Assembly: GCA_963920525.1 (NCBI GenBank)
Contig: OY986436.1
Span: 28,347,318-28,411,317 of the forward strand
DNA: 64,000 nucleotides
From: Dichetophora obliterata
Lineage: Eukaryota; Arthropoda; Insecta; Diptera; Sciomyzidae
Direction: 5' to 3'
Notes under the pieces: model-generated
The model's database searches: none
What the model saw: only the letters and a program-made list of their open reading frames with translations
What the model was told of the DNA's origin: nothing
Translations under genes and position numbers: made by a program
Shown here: positions 58,883 to 64,000 of the stretch, piece by piece
Position numbering within the stretch: the stretch's first letter is position 1
Layout of the letters: the number at the start of each line of letters is the position of its first letter

Positions 58883-60028
58883 CAGGGGTGCACAATACAT
58901 ACATATTTTTATGTTTGTTTGCATAGCTTTTGCTTTTAAAGTTTGCACTTGAAGAAAAACACGAGTTCAACAACGAAACGAAAGCAAGGTAACACGCAAC
59001 ACGCTTACAAGGTGCAATTGACTCAAGAACTAAAGCCTCTTTACCATTTCAAGCGTCGTCAATGGTCAGAGTGGTGGCAAGAAATGGCAACAGTGGACGA
59101 TAAATTTTCGAAGAAAATCATCTTCAGTGATGAGGCACATTTTCACAAATGAGGCCGGTCAGGCAGTTACTGTGAATGATGTTCGCTATCGTGAGATGAT
59201 AACGAACTTTTTATGGCCCGAATTAGAAGATATGGATGTGGATGATATGTGTTTTCAACAGGACGGTTCCACTTGCCGCACAGCTAACGAAACAATGGCT
59301 GTTTTGCGCGACAAATTCAATGGCCGTGTTATCTCACGTGGTGGCGATGTCAATTGGCCATTAAGATAATGTGATTTGACACCGTTGGACTTCTTTCTTT
59401 GAAGTTATTTAAAAGAAAAGGTGTACGTTGATAAGCCAGCAACAATTCAAGAGCAAAAGGTTGCGATAATTAGGCACATTAACGGCATAGAACCTCAATT
59501 ATGACTCAGCGTCATCGAAAATTTGGACCATCGGATGGAGGAGTGCCGCCGAGGTCGCGACGGCCATTTGGCCGATATTTTGTTCGATACATAATTGAAC
59601 CACACCAATATTATCATAAAAAAAAATAAATGACAATAATTTCCTAAATAATTTATGTTTTATTCAAAATCAACATCGGCCCTTTAAATTTAGCCACCAT
59701 TTCATTAAATCTTTAATTTGAATTTTTTATATTAAAAAAGGCCATTAATTATTATAATTGAAAACGGAAATACACAAAACTCGAGTTTTTCCCACAAAAT
59801 AAAGGATTGTTGATAAAATTGCTCTCAACATTTCAATATTTGGTCATGAACTTTGGTTAGCAACTTTTATTACATTTTTCAATAAAAGGGATCCTCTAAC
59901 TTTTATTTTTTGCTCAAAAACATGAATTGACGTTGAAGTTTCGACAGCTACTGAAAGCTTTTTTATTTTCATGTCAAAAAATGCGTGTGAAAGCTCTCCG
60001 CACACGGACGGCCTTTTGCGCACTCCTG
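58883..60028. mobile_element. hAT-type element with perfect 8-bp target duplication
   Basis: The ends CAGGGGTGCACAA and TTGCGCACTCCTG are inverted with two mismatches. They are flanked by gtctagaa at 58875-58882 and 60029-60036, a perfect 8-bp duplication, as in hAT elements. It has no hAT transposase. It contains a mariner transposase fossil. Removing it rejoins the 70-bp satellite. Confidence 0.82.
58940..59594 (+). pseudogene. DD41D mariner transposase fossil, copy 2
   Basis: Fragments in shifted frames: HAYKVQLTQELKP, KIIFSDEAHFH (first Asp), then a gap of about 30 residues to NEAGQAVTVNDVRYREMITN. CFQQDGSTCRTA (second Asp) and CDLTPLDFFL (third Asp) follow, again with 41 residues between the last two when the stop between them is counted. 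The C-terminus is GRDGHLADILFDT with a stop near 59592. It differs substantially from copy 1, so it is a separate, older rosa-like lineage. The N-terminus is missing and no mariner TIR was found. Confidence 0.8.
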
Positions 60029-60081
60029 GTCTAGAACAAACCTCAAAAGAATTTTAAAACCACTTTAATTTCTTAATTATT

Positions 60082-60463
60082 GTCGGCCTTTGTAGTCTAG
60101 TGAAGAGTGTGCTAGACTATCCACTCAGAGGTCCCCGGTTCGAATCTGGGTTAGAGCATAGTTCTTTTTGCTTTCTTTGTTCTTTGCTACATTTAAAAAG
60201 TATTGAAACAAAAACATCCACAACTAAATTGTGGAAAATGTGGAATTAAAGGACAGGAACAACTGAGGGCTGGAAATGCTTGCCGAGGTTAAGGCAGAAG
60301 ACCAGCCTCGGTTATAAGCAATTCAAATTGTCTTTCACGTCTACTCGATAATTCACGTATGGTTCTAATAAATTCTTACTCTAAAAATCTATACCTTTCC
60401 TTTTAAGTCAAAGACCAAACGTTGTTTGTATAAGGCACATGCCTTTGTTCTTTGATCTTTTTT
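60082..60463 (+). mobile_element. ~385-bp SINE-like element, copy 1
   Basis: The head reads tttgtagtctagtgaagagt (A-box-like) and cccggttcgaatctggg (B-box), starting at 60082. The body then reads gaaaatgtggaattaaagga, gctggaaatgcttgcc, gcaattcaaattg and ccttttaagtcaaagacc, ending in ttctttgatct before a T/A-rich stretch. It matches the split copy at 47329-48071 end to end. A short ttatt flanks both ends. The tRNA-like head implies RNA polymerase III transcription; the origin of the body is unknown to me. Confidence 0.72.
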
Positions 60464-62218
60464 ATTAAAGTCTTTTCTCTTTTCAGCTCCCTATTATTTC
60501 CTATCAGTCTATAATTCTTCATATTTTTGTTTTTTCTTTTATTACCTAATCACCACTGTAATTTATATATTACTTTTTAATTTTTCTGAATAAATTTTTG
60601 TTTTACTTTTTAAGTTACATTTGCCTTAAATTGGTTAAGTTAAGCAAAATTAAATTAGATTCAAATACTCTTAACTTAGCTTAGTTTTTACTCAAAATGA
60701 TATTATATTGTACTATAAGAGAACATAGTTCTAAGTGTACTAATGTATTATAATAATATATAAAAAAAAAAATAAATAAATAAAAAAAACTTTGAAAACA
60801 ATCGCAATTGTGACTCTTAATATAAACATACGAACTCGTGTGAGAGTCAGATTTGGAACTCTGATCAGTGTTCCCTTACAGGAAGAGAAACAGGCTCATA
60901 TTAAAGTTTTAAGTGAGCTCATTATGGCCGTTCAGGCTTAAAAATATGAATCTCCAAAGAGTCTCACAATGTTTACTGGGAATTTACGCGAAAACAGGTA
61001 AGTTTTCTTCTTGTGTTATTGCGAGCGTTTGTGGGTGGGATGGGGGAAGACTGAAACTAGGATATATATATATATAAGTCTAAGTATAAGTGTGTTTTTT
61101 TGGTCACTTGTAAATTGCTTTTCAGTGCGTATGAGCGAAAATTTTACGTATCTGCATGCAATTAGCCAACAGCAATTTATTTATAAAGTAGTTTTTAATT
61201 AAAATTTATAGCAAATATAATGAGCTATAATAATGTTAAAGTGATAAAAGAGATTGGCTTAGATATAAAGCCATTAGTTAAATACATCTAATTGATAAAC
61301 TATCCCATATTTATTTTTTTATAACTGTAGGCTAGTGTGAGATTTGATGAATTATGTTTATATAAATTTTTTTTATTAGAAGACACATGAAAATATAGAA
61401 TAAAATGTACACCCGCTTATTTTAACTTTTTTGTAATTCCCCAACATTTTTGTACTGGAGCCACTAATAGTTCATTTTTTTGGAAATCTGATACCAAAAT
61501 AAAATTTTTTTGCTCATAAAACCTGACGTTACAAAATTTTAACGAAATCTATCGGTCGAAAAAAAGTTACAGCAAATGGAATGCCATTTTTAGAAAATCA
61601 CTAAATAAAATACTAAAATTTTCAATAGCACCCAATGTGTTGACTCTTTGACTCCACTGCAGATCGTACATGCCTTTTCGGAAAGAGAAGGCCTGAGCAA
61701 ACTGAGGTTTGTAACGGTGCATTTTTCTCGGACTTAGCAACGTCACACTGAAGTCTCAAACAATTATAATTTAAGTTGGCGAATGCATTATTTGGTTTAA
61801 ACGAAAAGTTTAAAAAATAAGTTAACATTTGTGCTACTAATATGTCCATGGCTACATATTCTTGATCACCATCACTGCCTGATTTAATTTCTTTGGAACA
61901 GTTTTTTGTCTAATTTTATTTTCAAATTTCTGACTAAAGTTGGTGTTATTTTAAACATATCAACATATTAACGTTTGGAAAAGCCTTAGTTATTGCTTTC
62001 ACGAATGTATAATAATTATGGAGTCAGCACAAAAACTTTAAAAAAATGGGTTTCACGTTACAAATCTCTTAACGGGAAAAAAAATAATATATAGCATTTT
62101 TTCAATTGGTTCGAGCAAAGGGCAAAATAACTAAAAAAATATATACTTATCTATTTAAATTTTGAATAGTGATTGAAAATGTACAAATAACTTTTCAGTA
62201 TATCAGACTGGTTACGAT
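60464..62218. other. AT-rich DNA, no gene recognised
   Basis: An aaataaataaataaaa stretch near 60765-60790 could be a LINE or SINE tail. A short TA run lies at about 61061-61075. Nothing else was recognised. Confidence 0.5.
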
Positions 62219-62892
62219 AAGTGTCCGACCGAATATTCGGTTTCAGTTTCGGTTACGGCCAGTTTGGGCCCTTTTTGTCAGTTTCGGCTTCTTTCGGCTA
62301 TTCGGCCATATTGAGGCCTGATCGATCACGGCCTGGGTTCGATTCCCGGTGGTGACATCACAAAGATTTCTGATGAAGCCTGTAGCAAGGTCAAAATTGC
62401 AATAAAATCAGCTAGTGATGTTTTCCTTTTCATATTGAAAATGTAGTGATTGTTATTTGGAAAAAAATCGTTAAAGCAATTGTTTTAACCTGAACTAAAA
62501 CTCAATAAACGATTTTAAACTATCAAACAACTAGTATTTGTATTTAAAATCAAGAATGATTTAAACTTTTAATCATTTAGAATTTAGAAAACCAACATTT
62601 ATTTAGAAAATCAGCAAATCAGATTTAGAAAATCAACATAATAAATAACAAGGCCATATACAAAACTTTCAATTCTAATTATTATAAACTTCAATATTCA
62701 AATAATCCATTTTGATATTGCATTTTTTCTGATGTGTATGAAAGTACTTTTGTTTATTTTTAATAAAAAAAATTATTTTTAAAAACTTAAATTTTCATAT
62801 TAATAACCAGTTTTGGTTTCAGCCGCATATTAGAAAATAGCCGAATATTCGGTTACGGATTTGGCCAAAATTCCGGTTTCGGTCTGACACTA
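62219..62892. mobile_element. 674-bp hAT MITE with 8-bp target duplication and a tRNA-like core
   Basis: The left end aagtgtccgaccgaa and the inverse of the right end (tagtgtcagaccgaa) match closely, followed by tattcgg-rich sequence on both sides. The flanks gttacgat (62211-62218) and gttacgat (62893-62900) form a perfect 8-bp duplication. A B-box-like cctgggttcgattcccggtg lies at about 62330-62350, probably a SINE fragment inside the MITE. Confidence 0.78.
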
Positions 62893-62900
62893 GTTACGAT

Positions 62901-63940
62901 ACGTAAAAAAGTACCCATTTCGTTACCATGATACAGAGACTTTTTCTATATTTTTCAAATACGATACTTTGGTCGTTTTTGTCAAAGGCGTCTACATTCT
63001 ATTTAAATATAGAAAAATATGAAATCAAATAAATATCGAGGCAAATATGTATTTGTACTAATAGAAAAATTAAACTAATATTTTTTTATTTAATGCTTAA
63101 TTTATGTATTAAGCATAAATTAAGTACAGAAATTATACATCCAATTAAGGTTTCAGTTTCTTGACTACAAAAGTATTTAAAATTCTACTTATATCCTCAA
63201 AGTTTTCTAAGATCATCAACCAAAAACTAATTGTCTTTGCTTTATTTCTAAAATAAGAATTTTGAAGCAAAAAGTATTTTTTAAATAAAATCTTAAGATA
63301 TAGGCGTCACAATCAGAAGATAAAAGAAGTCAATTTTTCATTTCATCAAAGACAACGATGACGACGACTCTGAAGATGATGAGGATGATGCTGTCACGTA
63401 GTCTAGTTGTTGGTACTATAGAGTCAATGTAAAAAAACAAAAACACTAGAAATTTTCCAAAACATTTAATAAATTGGCAATTCGCTGGCAAAGATGTAAG
63501 AAAAAACCTGCTGCTGCTTCTGCTATAAAAGAAGATGGGTTAGAAAAAAACGCCTTTGTAGGCTGCATCAAGTGTTGCAGCTAGGCTGCTTTAGCAGACA
63601 GACAAATATATGTGCAACTAGCAAATGCTTTGATATACAGAAATGATTGCAAGCCAAGGATGCACTGCATTAGGTTGATGATGTAGCAGTTGCACTAAAA
63701 GAAATTACGAACAATTTTTATTCAAAAAATATTTTCTCTTTAAATTTGTACACAATTTTAACTGAACTTTACTCTAAAAGTTTTTTTACAAAAAAAAAAA
63801 GAAGGATATATTATAAAAAAATTACGCTTAAACTTTGAAATCATGTCACTTCGTTAGTTTGCGTACATAAAATATGAATAACTCAATTTTATTCCAATAA
63901 ATTAAGGGATGTAGTTTTAAGTTTTTTAATTTATTTTTAG
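62901..63940. other. AT-rich DNA, no gene recognised
   Basis: A short open stretch at about 63348-63402 encodes an acidic tail (KDNDDDDSEDDEDDAVT, stop). It could be the end of a decayed gene, but nothing around it supports a call. Confidence 0.4.
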
Positions 63941-63943
63941 TTT

Positions 63944-63984
63944 GCCGACGTTTCGGAGTTTTTTTGACTCCTGCTTCAGGGCGC
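63944..63984 (-). ncRNA. Hammerhead-ribozyme-like motif (Penelope-type), degenerate core
   Basis: On the minus strand the order is CTGAAGC, then GGAGT and ACTCC (a 5-bp stem with a CAAAAAA loop), then GAAACGTC and GGC. This matches the CUGANGA - stem II - GAAA core plus GUC cleavage site of the minimal hammerheads carried by Penelope-like retroelements. One core position differs (C where A is expected after CUGAAG). GCC before the core and GGC after it can begin stem I. The window ends 16 bases beyond, so the element cannot be followed. Confidence 0.5.
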
Positions 63985-64000
63985 GTTTCTTTTCTTACTA

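Larger units (their letters stand above)
56615..60980. repeat. Degenerate ~70-bp satellite, interrupted by several elements
   Basis: Units of the form aagattttatgagtgctcat, aattatgagtccgaaaagactctt recur irregularly at about 56850-57220, 58310-58660 and again at 60895-60970. Variants also occur near 56615-56665. The spacing is roughly 65-80 bp and divergence is high. Inserted elements (57227-58307 and 58883-60028) split the array. No transcription or coding signal seen. Confidence 0.6.

Noticed and set aside
63348..63402. Acidic C-terminal coding tail
   Set aside because: Only about 18 codons, no upstream coding sequence recognised.

Overview
The window looks like transposon-dense, AT-rich nuclear DNA of an insect, most likely a higher fly (Diptera). 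The retrotransposon, rosa-type mariner and SINE families resemble ones known from fruit flies (Tephritidae), but that assignment rests on recognition rather than on a search. I found no bacterial or viral gene set, no rRNA, no credible functional tRNA and no CRISPR array. No host gene could be supported. Every coding signal belongs to a mobile element, and only one long reading frame, the LINE polyprotein at 33569-36347, is unbroken.

Layout. 240-2455: decayed Jockey/CR1-type LINE. 2456-4720: GC-richer repeat of unknown class. 4720-8090: intergenic with microsatellites and a small hAT-like MITE. 8090-11366: RTE-type LINE pseudogene holding a 225-bp MITE. 12953-17161: DNA element with 31-bp inverted termini, invaded by a Jockey-type LINE (13535-16500). 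18461-19087: a foldback element built from inverted arrays of a ~73-bp unit. 19202-25017: a pogo/Tigger-type transposase pseudogene whose intron holds a ~4.1-kb TIR element, which itself contains a hAT MITE and a DD41D (rosa-like) mariner. 25018-26500: nested inverted repeats and tRNA-like fragments. 26500-30950: AT-rich, no gene. 30955-32980: TA-flanked element carrying a 240-bp satellite. 33000-36735: LINE with an intact ORF2. 36915-37740: hAT transposase fragment split by a TA-flanked MITE. 38059-38787: 5'-truncated RNase-H LINE with a 16-bp target duplication. 40545-46860: LINE pseudogene split by a solo LTR (itself invaded) and by a 1.26-kb TIR element. 47329-48071: SINE-like family interrupted by a second SINE. 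49003-51225: ~141-bp and ~128-bp tandem arrays. 51255-51772: second copy of the 13.5-kb LINE. 51883-53260: second LTR. 53400-55310: second RTE copy. 56615-60980: degenerate ~70-bp satellite interrupted by two MITEs, a hAT element with a mariner fossil, and a second copy of the SINE-like family. 62219-62892: hAT MITE. 63944-63984: hammerhead-ribozyme-like motif at the right edge.

The regions work together only as insertion history. Target-site duplications and interrupted reading frames let many insertions be ordered in time, up to three levels deep (LINE, then LTR, then a 10-bp-TSD element). The least familiar items are the foldback element, the pogo-like gene with an intron, the ~385-bp SINE-like family, the arrays sharing a ~141-bp period, and the ribozyme-like motif.
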